Shown here piece by piece: positions 15,946-24,442 of a stretch of 34,541 nt of DNA. The DNA comes from a virus. The DNA is taken from positions 1-34,541 of IMG/VR virus record IMGVR_UViG_3300021963_000380, one strand, 5' to 3'. The notes beneath the pieces were generated by a model that saw only the letters and a program-made list of their open reading frames with translations, had not been told where the DNA came from and did no database searches. Position 1 is the stretch's first letter, and every line of letters begins with the position of its first letter. The translations under genes were made by a program, and so were the position numbers.

Positions 15946-16688
15946 TGTCGGTATATGAAACAACCACAACAACAGTTCTTTCAAGAAAAAGGGGACGTAA
16001 AGTCACAAATCAAAACTACTTTGATGTAGAAGAAGAAATGGCTGTTAGAATGTATTTGACAGCAACAACATTTAACGAAAAGAACGAAATCTATAACCAA
16101 TACCTAAGAGGTCCGTTGGATAAGATGATTTCCTCGATTATTAGACGATACAAACTTTACAGAAAAGATATGGATTTTAAAGAAATCCATACTGATACTC
16201 ATTCTTTTTTAATGACGAAAATAGATAAGTTTAAGCCAGCTAAAGAAAAGAAGGCTTATTCTTATTTTGGAACAATCTGTAAAAATTATTTAATGGGTCA
16301 AATAATTAAAGACCAAAAAGATATGAATCGTAAAGTTTCCTACGAAGATATATCTTCCAATTTAGAAAATAGACCCGACATGGTTTATTATTTGGAGTAC
16401 GAAATCGTTGATGCCCAAGACATAATATCTGAATTTTTGGAAGAGTTAAAATCAATGATTGATGGGGACGATTTGAGTGATAACGAAAAAAAATTAGGTT
16501 TGGCTTTACAAGAACTATTTGAAAATTACAAAGAAATTTTTTTGGGAAATGAAAATAATAAGTTTAACAAAAATGTCATATTATTATCGTTAAGAGAGAT
16601 GACTAATTTGTCAACAAAGGAAATTAGAAGTGCAATTAAAAAATATAAAAAACTTTATTATGTAGTACTTAATGGTCTTTTGGAATAA
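15945..16688 (+). CDS. gp55: gp55-like late transcription sigma factor
   Basis: 247 residues. Residues ~84-127, with DTHSFLMTKIDKFKPAK, KKAYSYFGTICKNYLMGQII and a basic end, match the sigma-70 region 2-like part of T4 gp55, which binds host RNA polymerase and recognises the late -10 element. The C-terminal half is mostly helical and Lys/Glu-rich. In T4, gp55 works with a sliding clamp and gp33; neither is visible here. The gene overlaps the upstream glycosyltransferase by one base. A promoter-like octamer 16 bases after its stop begins the virion block that it probably switches on. Confidence 0.8.
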   Translation: MSVYETTTTTVLSRKRGRKVTNQNYFDVEEEMAVRMYLTATTFNEKNEIYNQYLRGPLDKMISSIIRRYKLYRKDMDFKEIHTDTHSFLMTKIDKFKPAKEKKAYSYFGTICKNYLMGQIIKDQKDMNRKVSYEDISSNLENRPDMVYYLEYEIVDAQDIISEFLEELKSMIDGDDLSDNEKKLGLALQELFENYKEIFLGNENNKFNKNVILLSLREMTNLSTKEIRSAIKKYKKLYYVVLNGLLE

Positions 16689-16703
16689 AAAAACAATAAA
16701 AAA

Positions 16704-16711
16704 ATATTTAT
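16704..16711 (+). promoter_or_regulatory. Candidate late promoter octamer ATATTTAT
   Basis: Exact ATATTTAT, continued by A to TATTTATA, in the 27-base gap after the sigma factor gene. It ends only 4 bases before the ATG at 16716, so a start about 6 bases downstream of the element would fall at or inside the start codon. It begins the baseplate/virion block. Confidence 0.55.
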
Positions 16712-16715
16712 AGTT

Positions 16716-17084
16716 ATGCCTAGACCGAAAAAAAAAGAAATAGATACCTCTAAAAGTTCAATTTTATCACTTTTACAGGAAGTATACAATGAGTTAGTGG
16801 AACAAAGAAACACCGCACTCAGAGTACAAAACAAAATGTTAGCATTTTTAAAAGACCCTGAAGATATGACACTTATTGGGCCGGTGTTAGAAAAACAACA
16901 GAAAATTATCAATGACGTTGTTGAGAAAAAATTAACTTTAGCGAAATTACAAACCACAATTTGGGAAAAATCATCTAAACAAGAAGATGACCTTTCATTT
17001 AATGAAAATGATGAAGAAATGTTGCAAGCACTTCTTCAGAAAGACATTGAATCAATTAACCAACAATCATTTAAAATGAAATAA
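16716..17084 (+). CDS. Small coiled-coil protein, possible small-terminase (gp16-like) candidate
   Basis: 122 residues: a basic N-terminus (MPRPKKKEID), a helix ILSLLQEVYNELVEQRNTAL (16-35), a short Asp-Pro break at 47-50, a second long helix (~55-85) and an acidic C-terminus. The pattern of a short basic start, a helical pair suited to ring formation and an acidic tail is compatible with the small terminase gp16 of T4, which is otherwise missing from the window. Sequence likeness is too weak to claim it; a baseplate or chaperone protein is equally possible. It shares one base with the next gene's ATG (TAATG). Confidence 0.5.
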   Translation: MPRPKKKEIDTSKSSILSLLQEVYNELVEQRNTALRVQNKMLAFLKDPEDMTLIGPVLEKQQKIINDVVEKKLTLAKLQTTIWEKSSKQEDDLSFNENDEEMLQALLQKDIESINQQSFKMK

Positions 17085-19003
17085 TGCCGGTTGATTTAAA
17101 TGAAACATATAAACAGGTTGAGGAAAAAATAAAAGCCACAACAACTTATAACAAAGTAAGGGAAGATTATCTTGCATCAAAAAAACTTGCAGATGGGGCT
17201 GAAGGAGAATTCCAAGAAGCTAAGAACAAAACTGTAACACAACTTAGCCAATTACAAAAACAAACAGGTAAAAAACGATTTGAGCGTGAAATTAAAAATC
17301 AAACAGACAAACTTTTTGATTTATTAAAGTTACAATCGGGTACAGGAAATATTAGTGGTGGAACAAGTTTAGAAACAACTAAATTTCTCAGAAGCAAATA
17401 TGTTGAAGCGGTAAACCGAGTACAATCACAAGTTGAGACCATATTTGTGGAAGAGGTAAAAAAATTGTTAGGTTGTGACCAACAATTAAAATATGTCGCT
17501 CCTCAGGTTGTAGATATTCCTATAGCGTCTATTGATTTATATAAAATACTTTATGATAGTCCCGAATCGGTACCAGGTACTGTACACTATGAAACTGAAC
17601 CAGTTGTTGTACAATCGTCACCATTTTCAATGAATAGAAACTTATTTGATTTAATTATTCAAGGAGTTCCTTATTCTACAACTCATGGAACTTTTTATAA
17701 GGGATATTCAGGTCAAGATTTATTTGACATTGAATACATACCAACAACTGAAGTATATCGAGTTAGTTTAAAAAATAGAGTTGGCGGTGATAATTTAGTT
17801 ACCGATTTTATTTCTGATTATTACCAAACAATCAAAGTTTTAGACATGAGAGCACTTTGGACCTCAGTTCTAAATAATATTTTAACAATAGATTATAGTT
17901 TATCAAACAAAGGAATTGGTCAAATACAAGACGAAGAAACTTTTATGATTATTCTAAAAAGAATTTTGGGTTTATGTTTTGATGATAGACAAGAAATTGA
18001 TGTTGCGGGAACTTCTAAAGTTCCTGAATTGGATGGTGTTGATGAATCGTTTTTTGAAATGAACGATATTGATTTGAGAAACATTGACCAAGTAGAAAAC
18101 AATGCAAGACAAGGGGTTGTAGAATTCCAAGACTGTACTAATGTAAAATTACCTGTAAATAAACAAGGACTGTTTAATAATTTGAAAAAAATTCAAGATG
18201 GTCTTCCTGCCGATAATTTAGATAAATTAGTTAATGGAATTTTTGATGATATTCCTAACAGTCCATATTGGCCAAAATTAGAAAGTTTAAAAATAACAAT
18301 AAACACCAGTGTTGTTAAGGAAGTACCTAAGGCAATAATGAAAAGTTTATTGTCACCCAAAGTTCTTTTACCACTATTTGTTATGATGAAAGCTTTAGGA
18401 CAAAACTTGGCGGACAACATTAACTCATTAAAAGATTTTGCAAAAAAATTCAAAAAATTGGTCATAAATGTAATGTCAAGAATAGGTGCTTTATTTGTTA
18501 AAGTGATGTATGATTTAATAATTGGGGACTTAAAAAAATTATTAAAATCAATTACAAAAGATATTTTGGGTAATAAACTACAAAAAGTTTACAGAGTAAT
18601 CGAACAGTTAATCACCACGGCATCTATTATCGCAAATTTTGTTGACGATTATCGAAAATGTAAAAACCTAATTGATTCCATTTTAAACGCAATTCAATTA
18701 GCATTAAAAACTTCACCAATAAACATACCAGCACCATTATTAGTTTTAGCCGAATTTAGAGCGGGATTTGACGAGGTAAGGGCGTACATCAGTGTGTTAG
18801 AAGAATATCAAAAAATTGGTATACCTACGGGACCAATGCCCGACGGGTCACCAAATATTGGATTATTAGCAAAATACGCCGAAATACTTGGTGTTGAAAG
18901 AGAAAGAGATGCTAATGGTGTAACTAAACAAATAATAACCGCAGCGGATATTGCTCAAATAACAACTGTCGGTTTTGTAACAAAATCAGGACTTGTTTTA
19001 TGA
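17084..19003 (+). CDS. Large virion protein, probably baseplate
   Basis: 639 residues, not recognised as a named T4 protein. The first ~140 residues are helical and Lys/Glu/Gln-rich (coiled coil). A middle part (~150-330) is mixed. Residues ~400-560 hold strongly hydrophobic helices (LLSPKVLLPLFVMMKALGQ and IGALFVKVMYDLIIG), but they are interrupted by basic residues and look like packed or amphipathic helices rather than true membrane spans. The C-terminus has GPMPDGSPNIGLLAKY and a Thr/Ala-rich tail. It is followed without gap by a tiny gene and by a gp5-like protein, so a baseplate role is the best inference. Confidence 0.55.
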   Translation: MPVDLNETYKQVEEKIKATTTYNKVREDYLASKKLADGAEGEFQEAKNKTVTQLSQLQKQTGKKRFEREIKNQTDKLFDLLKLQSGTGNISGGTSLETTKFLRSKYVEAVNRVQSQVETIFVEEVKKLLGCDQQLKYVAPQVVDIPIASIDLYKILYDSPESVPGTVHYETEPVVVQSSPFSMNRNLFDLIIQGVPYSTTHGTFYKGYSGQDLFDIEYIPTTEVYRVSLKNRVGGDNLVTDFISDYYQTIKVLDMRALWTSVLNNILTIDYSLSNKGIGQIQDEETFMIILKRILGLCFDDRQEIDVAGTSKVPELDGVDESFFEMNDIDLRNIDQVENNARQGVVEFQDCTNVKLPVNKQGLFNNLKKIQDGLPADNLDKLVNGIFDDIPNSPYWPKLESLKITINTSVVKEVPKAIMKSLLSPKVLLPLFVMMKALGQNLADNINSLKDFAKKFKKLVINVMSRIGALFVKVMYDLIIGDLKKLLKSITKDILGNKLQKVYRVIEQLITTASIIANFVDDYRKCKNLIDSILNAIQLALKTSPINIPAPLLVLAEFRAGFDEVRAYISVLEEYQKIGIPTGPMPDGSPNIGLLAKYAEILGVERERDANGVTKQIITAADIAQITTVGFVTKSGLVL

Positions 19004-19218
19004 TAGACTTAGGTAAAATAAATATTGACCAGGTTGGTGAAATTATTCAAAATATTGACTCAAAATCAAACTCAGATTTAACGAAAGTTATGGATTTTTT
19101 AAGAGATGATTTCGATGAAACAAAAGATTTAATTATTGACCTTACCAAACATTTAGACAACATTGAAAAAATGTACGATTTAGTACATAACGAATATAAG
19201 AGAAGAACTAATGGCTAA
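19000..19218 (+). CDS. Unknown 72-residue helical protein
   Basis: A small acidic protein that looks fully helical: QVGEIIQNIDSKSNSDLTKV, then FDETKDLIIDLTKHLDNIEK, then YDLVHNEYKRR. Heptad-like spacing of Ile/Leu suggests a coiled coil that could form a trimer or chaperone. It overlaps the upstream gene by 4 bases and the downstream gp5-like gene by 8, so its amount is tied to theirs. A chaperone or a small baseplate subunit would fit; no family is recognised. Confidence 0.6.
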   Translation: MIDLGKINIDQVGEIIQNIDSKSNSDLTKVMDFLRDDFDETKDLIIDLTKHLDNIEKMYDLVHNEYKRRTNG

Positions 19219-20734
19219 TGATGTAACTAAGAGCAGCCAAAGAATACTCTATTCAGGGTTAATTATTGATGCCCAAGACCCAATGAATTTAGGTAGACTT
19301 CGCGTAGAACCTGAAGACAAATCAATATTAGCTGTTACCCAAGCATATAATGTAACAGAAAAATCAAAATGGAATACGGACCCAAACAATGGTCCGATAG
19401 ACCCGTTTGTTGTAAAACCTTTGTTACCCATATTTGTAAGTTTACCAATCTTGGAAAACGAAAGAGTAAACTTACTTTATCAAAACCCACTTTATCCTTG
19501 GCAGGATTCTTATTATATACCATCATTGTTTTCATCCCCGATGGCGATTCCGTTTGAGAATTACCAATCAATGAAACAACAAACAGGTCAAGGTGCTCAG
19601 ATTAAAGGGTCTTTGGCTTTGAGGGATAAGTTTGGTAAGTATAACAATCCACAATCCGCAGGTGTTTTTCCAAACCCTGAAGACTATGGAATTTTAGGTA
19701 GGGGTTCTGCCGACATTATTGTTAAAGAAGAAGAACTTTTACTTAGAGCAGGTAAGACACAAAAATTAGATGTTAACGAATATCCAATTGGGTATACAAG
19801 AAGAGCATTTATTCAATTATCAAATTATAAAGAAACACTGAGAAAAACCGATACACAAAAAACCTTTAGACTCCAATCAGATGAACTATTTGTTAAATTT
19901 TTGGTAGAATGGGATATACAAAATTTAGATAATTTATTTGGTAGATTCACAGGTTCTGTAAATGTATACAGACTTCCACTGTCAAGAGATACCACGACAG
20001 AAACAATTAAATACAATTCAGATTTGAGTGCGTTATCTCAAATAGTTTTTACCCAACAATTTAAAAACGTAAATTTTGATGAGGCGTTAGAAATAATTAA
20101 TACGGTGATATCTGACGTAGCGTTTGATAATTTAACGATAGCCCAAACAGATGAAAGTGGACCAATATTAGGGGACAGATTTCCATTTATTTTTAAACCA
20201 AATATTACCACCATCAACTCATCAACAGGTACCACATCACAAAATAACTTCGATAGGTTTTATAATAATGTTCAATTTTTAGATGCTAACTATGAAGACC
20301 CATCTAAACAAGACAATGGTTTTGGTATTGTCTTAAATGAAAATACCACAGGAAAACCAACTAAAACAATATTTTCTGAGGTTACACCAACAGAGGTTGA
20401 CCCAAATCCAACCACCTATAATATTATGGGGGCAGATAAAATATTGTTATTATCTCATTTAGCCAAAAGTTTGGATATTGAAAATACCATATATGGTTTA
20501 ACCCAAGACCAAGTTATTAATACGGTATTACCACAAACAAGTTCTTTGGTTAGGGGAGAAGAATTACTTGAATTACTAAACATAATTGTGAAGTTCTTAA
20601 TTTCACACGTTCATTCATATCATGGACTTGCACCGGTTCCTGTTGGAACTGACGGAACATCCACTGCACAGTTATTACAAGAATTAAATAATGCGGCAGA
20701 AAAAGTATTGAATCAAAATATTCGTTTAAATTGA
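19211..20734 (+). CDS. gp5-like baseplate spike/hub protein with OB-fold, no lysozyme domain
   Basis: 507 residues. The N-terminus ILYSGLIIDAQDPMNLGRLR (12-31) followed by VEPED is the OB-fold start of T4 gp5-type spike proteins ('G-x-V-x-x-x-x-D-P-x-x-x-G-R-(V/L)-(R/K)-V'). NPLYPWQDSYYIPSLFSSP (~91-109) fits the rest of the OB-fold. DIIVKEEELLLRAGKTQKL (~168-186) is like the strand that leads into the spike beta-helix. Residues ~205-440 are inserted and unrecognised. The C-terminus has SHVHSYHGLAPVPVGTDG, seen near the end of many phage baseplate proteins. No lysozyme catalytic motif is seen. It would form the membrane-piercing centre of the baseplate. Confidence 0.7.
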   Translation: MANDVTKSSQRILYSGLIIDAQDPMNLGRLRVEPEDKSILAVTQAYNVTEKSKWNTDPNNGPIDPFVVKPLLPIFVSLPILENERVNLLYQNPLYPWQDSYYIPSLFSSPMAIPFENYQSMKQQTGQGAQIKGSLALRDKFGKYNNPQSAGVFPNPEDYGILGRGSADIIVKEEELLLRAGKTQKLDVNEYPIGYTRRAFIQLSNYKETLRKTDTQKTFRLQSDELFVKFLVEWDIQNLDNLFGRFTGSVNVYRLPLSRDTTTETIKYNSDLSALSQIVFTQQFKNVNFDEALEIINTVISDVAFDNLTIAQTDESGPILGDRFPFIFKPNITTINSSTGTTSQNNFDRFYNNVQFLDANYEDPSKQDNGFGIVLNENTTGKPTKTIFSEVTPTEVDPNPTTYNIMGADKILLLSHLAKSLDIENTIYGLTQDQVINTVLPQTSSLVRGEELLELLNIIVKFLISHVHSYHGLAPVPVGTDGTSTAQLLQELNNAAEKVLNQNIRLN

Positions 20735-20741
20735 TATTTAT
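20734..20741 (+). promoter_or_regulatory. Candidate late promoter octamer ATATTTAT
   Basis: Exact ATATTTAT with a following A. It overlaps the last base of the gp5-like stop codon and ends 5 bases before the ATG at 20747. The position suggests a separate, strong and nearly leaderless transcript for the large virion protein downstream. Confidence 0.55.
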
Positions 20742-20746
20742 AATAG

Positions 20747-22267
20747 ATGTCAATTTTAAATTCATATTTCAACAGAAACAATACCATTATTGAAAATAGT
20801 TATGCCAATACAGGTAGAAATCCTGTTATGGAGTTATACTTTGGTTCAAACCAAAATTCATTTGCCCCATACAGTTATAGTAGGTTCATATTTTCACTGG
20901 ACTTAACATTATTGGAAGAAAAAATCGCTTCAGGACAAATATCTACAGATTGTACTTCTTTCTCATCTATGACTCATACTTTGAAGATGAGAAACACAAG
21001 TTCGTTTGATGAGGCGTTATTAAATACCACCACTTCAACCGGTTCTCAAAGAGCAACATCATTTGATTTGGTTTTGTTAAGAATTCCTAAGGTTTCTGGG
21101 GACACTGGTTCACCTCAAACGTGGGACGAAGGGGTTGGATATGATTATAGTAATTTGGCTCAAACACAGAACTCTTATTTAGGTTCTTTCACTAACAATA
21201 CATTCTTTGATACTGATTCTTTTTCAGATAGACCTTCAAACTTTTACCAAAGAAATACAATAGAAACTTGGTCTCAGTTTGGAATTTACGATAATACAAA
21301 TTCTTTAGTTGGTTTAAGTGGTTTGAATTATTCGTCATTAACAATTGTTGATGAACAACATTTTGAATTTGGTAATGAAGATATTGAGTTTGATATGTCA
21401 AATGAGATTAATTCCATTTTGGATGGTTCTTTAACTGGTGTTACTGGTTGGGTAATCGCCTACAAACCTCAATTTGAGAACATCACAGGACTAACTGACA
21501 CTTATTCTGTTGGTTTTTTTACAAGACACACACAAACATTTTACGAACCCTATTTGTTAACTACTTATGACGATTTAATTCAAGACGACAGAAACAATTT
21601 CGCCTTAGGTAAAACCAATAAATTGTATTTGTATGTTTATGATAACGCTGGCGATTTTGCTAACTTAGATTATAATCCTACAGTAGATATTGAAGATAGT
21701 ACAGGTACGGTTCCCGCATTCTTAAGTGGATTGACAACATGTTTAAAAACAAGGGGTGTTTACGAGGTTACAATACCACCAATTACGGGTTATAATACAC
21801 CTTGTTTATTTAGTGACATATGGAAAGATGTTTATTTGGATGGAGCTTCGTTAGGAGACATTCAAAACTCATTTGCCGTTAAACAATATGTCAATACCGT
21901 AAGTGTTAGTTCAATGAGTATTGACCCGGCACTTTATGGTTTTGATTTTTACGGAATCAAACAAAGTGAAAAAATATTAAACACAGATGTTAGAAAAGTC
22001 GGTGTTGTAATAAAGAGAGCTTATTCAGCGGCTGAAACTCTACAAAAAATATCCGCCAAATACAGAGTATATGTAATGGAAGGAACTACAGAAGTGTTAG
22101 TTCAGGATTGGACAAATATAAACAGAACACCAAACGAGTATTACTTCATTTTTGACACCCAAGATAAAATTCCAAACGAATATTTTATTGATATACAGGT
22201 GAATAGTAGTGGAGATAAGAATACTTATAAGAAACAATTAAAATTCCAAATAGTAAATTCGAAATGA
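20747..22267 (+). CDS. Virion structural protein, beta-rich
   Basis: 506 residues, rich in Ser, Thr, Asn, Asp, Tyr and Phe and low in Lys, as in phage tail, fibre or baseplate proteins. The N-terminal half (~40-260) has YSRFIFSLDLTLLEEKI and TSFDLVLLRIPKVSGD, a pattern like DNRLRE-type or other jelly-roll domains of surface proteins, but this is not firm. The C-terminal ~110 residues (VGVVIKRAYSAAETLQ to the end) look like one or two Ig-like beta sandwiches. It is followed by a small gene that overlaps its stop by 4 bases. It could be a baseplate-attached or fibre protein. Confidence 0.6.
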   Translation: MSILNSYFNRNNTIIENSYANTGRNPVMELYFGSNQNSFAPYSYSRFIFSLDLTLLEEKIASGQISTDCTSFSSMTHTLKMRNTSSFDEALLNTTTSTGSQRATSFDLVLLRIPKVSGDTGSPQTWDEGVGYDYSNLAQTQNSYLGSFTNNTFFDTDSFSDRPSNFYQRNTIETWSQFGIYDNTNSLVGLSGLNYSSLTIVDEQHFEFGNEDIEFDMSNEINSILDGSLTGVTGWVIAYKPQFENITGLTDTYSVGFFTRHTQTFYEPYLLTTYDDLIQDDRNNFALGKTNKLYLYVYDNAGDFANLDYNPTVDIEDSTGTVPAFLSGLTTCLKTRGVYEVTIPPITGYNTPCLFSDIWKDVYLDGASLGDIQNSFAVKQYVNTVSVSSMSIDPALYGFDFYGIKQSEKILNTDVRKVGVVIKRAYSAAETLQKISAKYRVYVMEGTTEVLVQDWTNINRTPNEYYFIFDTQDKIPNEYFIDIQVNSSGDKNTYKKQLKFQIVNSK

Positions 22268-22755
22268 AAAAAATTATAAAGTTGACAGAATCTGATTTAA
22301 AAGACTTAGTTGTCAGAGTTCTAAAAGAAGGTGGAGACCAAAACTCACAAAGATATATGTTCTTTTCTAATTTAGAACAGATGAAAAGACAGTGTGAAAT
22401 GTTATTGGAAATGGACCAACAACAAATTGAATCTATATTGAGTAATGGACATGATTGGGCTCAGGACCATATTGCCGAAGCAAAAAATAACATGGACCAA
22501 GTTTTTGATTTCTTAATGAATGAAACTAAAGGTTCCGACAGTGAAGAAGATATGAATGACGAGCAAATGATGGGAACTATGATGGAAGGTAGGAAAAAAA
22601 CGGGAACTAAGTTGTGTGCAAGAGGAAAGGCCGCCGCCAAGGCAAAATTTGATGTCTACCCATCCGCATATGCTAATGGTTATGCCGTCCAAGTATGTAA
22701 GGGTAAACAACCTGGTAACGATGGTAAAAAGAAATGTTCAGGTACCTATTGTTAA
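22264..22755 (+). CDS. Candidate internal head protein with capsid-targeting N-terminus
   Basis: 163 residues. The N-terminus MKKIIKLTESDLKDLVVRVL then Lys-Glu|Gly-Gly is a short basic amphipathic helix ending in Leu20-Lys-Glu22|Gly, the form of a T4-type capsid-targeting peptide removed by the prohead protease. A helical acidic middle (~25-105) follows. The C-terminal ~55 residues are basic and Cys-containing: KLCARGKAAAKAKFDVYPSA (116-135) and YAVQVCKGK (140-148), a small domain also found in other T4-like and large viruses (DUF5872-like from memory). The basic tail could bind DNA inside the head. It overlaps the upstream virion gene by 4 bases. Confidence 0.55.
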   Translation: MKKIIKLTESDLKDLVVRVLKEGGDQNSQRYMFFSNLEQMKRQCEMLLEMDQQQIESILSNGHDWAQDHIAEAKNNMDQVFDFLMNETKGSDSEEDMNDEQMMGTMMEGRKKTGTKLCARGKAAAKAKFDVYPSAYANGYAVQVCKGKQPGNDGKKKCSGTYC

Positions 22756-22796
22756 TTTAAGTTTTTTTCCATAATTTTGGAGAAAATAATACTCAC

Positions 22797-23207
22797 ATGG
22801 TACAAAAATTCCAACACAAGTTAAAACGTTTTGTTCAAAAACAAGGTATAAAAATTCAAAAAATTACCGACCCTACTCGATTGGTGAAAAGTCAACACGA
22901 GAGAGAGTGTGTGGATATTTGTAAAAAATTAATACCTTTAAAAGAAACAAAACTTCTCATTACTCCGTTGTCGCCCAAAAAATACATTAGAAATGATGAA
23001 TTGGATATTTATGTAATTATTGAAGGTAGGCACGTGAACATAATTAATCACGTATATAGTTACTCTGTAGTAATTGAAGGTAAAGGGATGGAAACAATTA
23101 TGAACATGTTTAATAATGAATTAGAATCTCGTAGGGAACAATTTGAATCTGAAATAACTTCAAATATTAAACATTCATTAAAAACTATATCAAACAATAT
23201 TAAGTAG
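22797..23207 (+). CDS. Unknown 136-residue protein
   Basis: A basic N-terminus (MVQKFQHKLKRFVQKQGIKI), a middle beta-like part (LDIYVIIEGRHVNIINHVYS, ~79-98) and a helical C-terminus. No family is recognised. The ATG follows a 41-base gap that contains GGAG (~22 bases before the ATG, too far to act as a normal Shine-Dalgarno) and no octamer. The C-terminus overlaps the end of the minus-strand gene 23200-24174 by 8 bases, tail to tail, with no terminator between them. It is the last gene of the plus-strand region. Confidence 0.55.
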   Translation: MVQKFQHKLKRFVQKQGIKIQKITDPTRLVKSQHERECVDICKKLIPLKETKLLITPLSPKKYIRNDELDIYVIIEGRHVNIINHVYSYSVVIEGKGMETIMNMFNNELESRREQFESEITSNIKHSLKTISNNIK

Positions 23208-24174
23208 ACTTATGTTCTCTTAATACTGTTTTAATTAACTCTCTAAGAGATTCGTTTTTTGTTTTGTATGATGTCATAACAGGTTTTTGACCTTTTCCTG
23301 TTTGAGTATCTTTTTTTTCCGCTCTTCTTTTTTGAGCACAAGCTGCCTTCTTTTGTGAATCACTCATTTTAGATGCAACACCTGCGGCTCTACACTTTGG
23401 GTAACCTTTAGGGTCTGCATCTGGTCTACCACATGGTGGGTGTCCACCACCCTCTTTTTTTCTACATATATTTACCCAAGGACCTTTTGGTTGTTTAGTA
23501 CCTTTAGGTTTTTTTTTAGTTCCAAACCAAACACCCAAATCTTCCTTTAAAGTATGAACATCATGTGTTGGTATTTTATGTGAACCATCTTTACCCTTTT
23601 CCCAAACACCAACAACTGTTTCAATATTATTTTTCATAGTTTTTTGTTTCTTTTTTTTATTTGATTCATGTGTCGACAATTTTTCATAAGGAGACAATTG
23701 ACTTCTCAACCATTTTTTTAAACCTAACTCAACAGGACCTGTGTAAGGTCCGGATGTTAAATTAGTACTTGTTGCCTCTGAAATTTTTTCGTTTTTATAA
23801 ATTGATTCGCTCTCTTTTTTTGGTAAATTTGCCTTTTTGTAAACGGACTTTGGTGTTCCTGCAAGTGGATTTCCCATAGGACTATAACCATTAAACGGAT
23901 TACCATCTTCATCATTTTGACTAAAAAACTTTTCAGCGGTTTTAGATTGTTTTTCGGCTTTTTTTTCTATTTTGGAAATTTCTTCTTTTGTGTAATCGTC
24001 CATATTTCCGTCATAACTATCGTAAGCCAATTGTGCACTCAAATAATCTGAAACTGGTATTGTATACGCACCCATGTTAGAGTTTTTCCAAATTTTTGCA
24101 GCCATTGTTATTGGATTTTTGTAATTACCACTATTAGATGCGGATGTTACCTCATTAATTGACTTATTTTTCAT
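23200..24174 (-). CDS. Candidate internal head protein with repeated (I)xE modules and basic Cys-containing C-terminus
   Basis: 324 residues. The N-terminus MKNKSINE|VTSASNSG ends its basic leader in Ile-Asn-Glu|Val (6-9), the same form as the gp23 cleavage site. A related segment recurs at 131-155: ISEATSTNLTSGPYTGPVEL then GLKKW, aligned to 6-29 with a one-residue gap, so the protein is internally duplicated. Residues ~231-290 are basic and Cys-rich: GPWVNICRKKEGGGHPPCGR (231-250) and GYPKCRAAG (257-265), then a Lys/Ala helix. The C-terminus NESLRELIKTVLREH ends in Leu-Arg-Glu. Together this suggests a DNA-binding protein packed in the head and processed by gp21. It lies downstream of gp23, divergent from a small gene. 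Confidence 0.6.
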   Translation of the reverse strand: MKNKSINEVTSASNSGNYKNPITMAAKIWKNSNMGAYTIPVSDYLSAQLAYDSYDGNMDDYTKEEISKIEKKAEKQSKTAEKFFSQNDEDGNPFNGYSPMGNPLAGTPKSVYKKANLPKKESESIYKNEKISEATSTNLTSGPYTGPVELGLKKWLRSQLSPYEKLSTHESNKKKKQKTMKNNIETVVGVWEKGKDGSHKIPTHDVHTLKEDLGVWFGTKKKPKGTKQPKGPWVNICRKKEGGGHPPCGRPDADPKGYPKCRAAGVASKMSDSQKKAACAQKRRAEKKDTQTGKGQKPVMTSYKTKNESLRELIKTVLREHKST

Positions 24175-24176
24175 TT

Positions 24177-24184
24177 TTATTTAT
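24177..24184 (+). promoter_or_regulatory. Candidate late promoter octamer TTATTTAT (plus strand)
   Basis: One mismatch to ATATTTAT (first base). With the following A it gives TATTTATA. It lies 18 bases before the ATG at 24203 and is interleaved with a minus-strand copy at 24189-24196. The 28-base gap between two divergent genes thus seems to hold two overlapping promoters. Confidence 0.4.
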
Positions 24185-24188
24185 ATTA

Positions 24189-24196
24189 ATAAATAT
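24189..24196 (-). promoter_or_regulatory. Candidate late promoter octamer ATATTTAT (minus strand)
   Basis: Exact ATATTTAT on the minus strand, 14 bases before the start of the candidate internal head protein. It faces away from the plus-strand copy just to its left. Confidence 0.5.
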
Positions 24197-24202
24197 CTCT
24201 TT

Positions 24203-24442
24203 ATGGACAATAAAAAAACCGTCGGAACCATTTTTGACACAATTACTTTTGATTCTACACTTCAACTTGATAGTATGATTGATACTATGGATGAGGTTCA
24301 GATAAACTTTTTAACTATTAAGGCGTTAGAATCCGCATTTAATAGAGGAGCCTTTAATCTGATAGAAACTGAAATTGTTTCAAAAATTATTCGAAAAACA
24401 TCATACATTCCAATAGTTAATTCTGAAAAATCTGTAAAATAA
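24203..24442 (+). CDS. Unknown 79-residue protein, own promoter and terminator
   Basis: A small, mostly helical protein with an acidic first half (FDSTLQLDSMIDTMDEVQIN) and a mixed second half (FNLIETEIVSKIIRKTSYIP). No family is recognised. It is on the plus strand between two minus-strand head genes, with a promoter-like octamer before it and a strong bidirectional hairpin directly at its stop. This single-gene layout in a late head module suggests that it is made on its own in defined amounts. It could be a head accessory protein or a late regulator; the sequence does not decide. Confidence 0.6.
   Translation: MDNKKTVGTIFDTITFDSTLQLDSMIDTMDEVQINFLTIKALESAFNRGAFNLIETEIVSKIIRKTSYIPIVNSEKSVK

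Noticed and set aside
18340-18560. Transmembrane segments in the 639-residue virion protein
   Set aside because: Hydrophobic helices are broken by Lys and Asp at short intervals and no signal or holin-like layout exists; packed helices are more likely.
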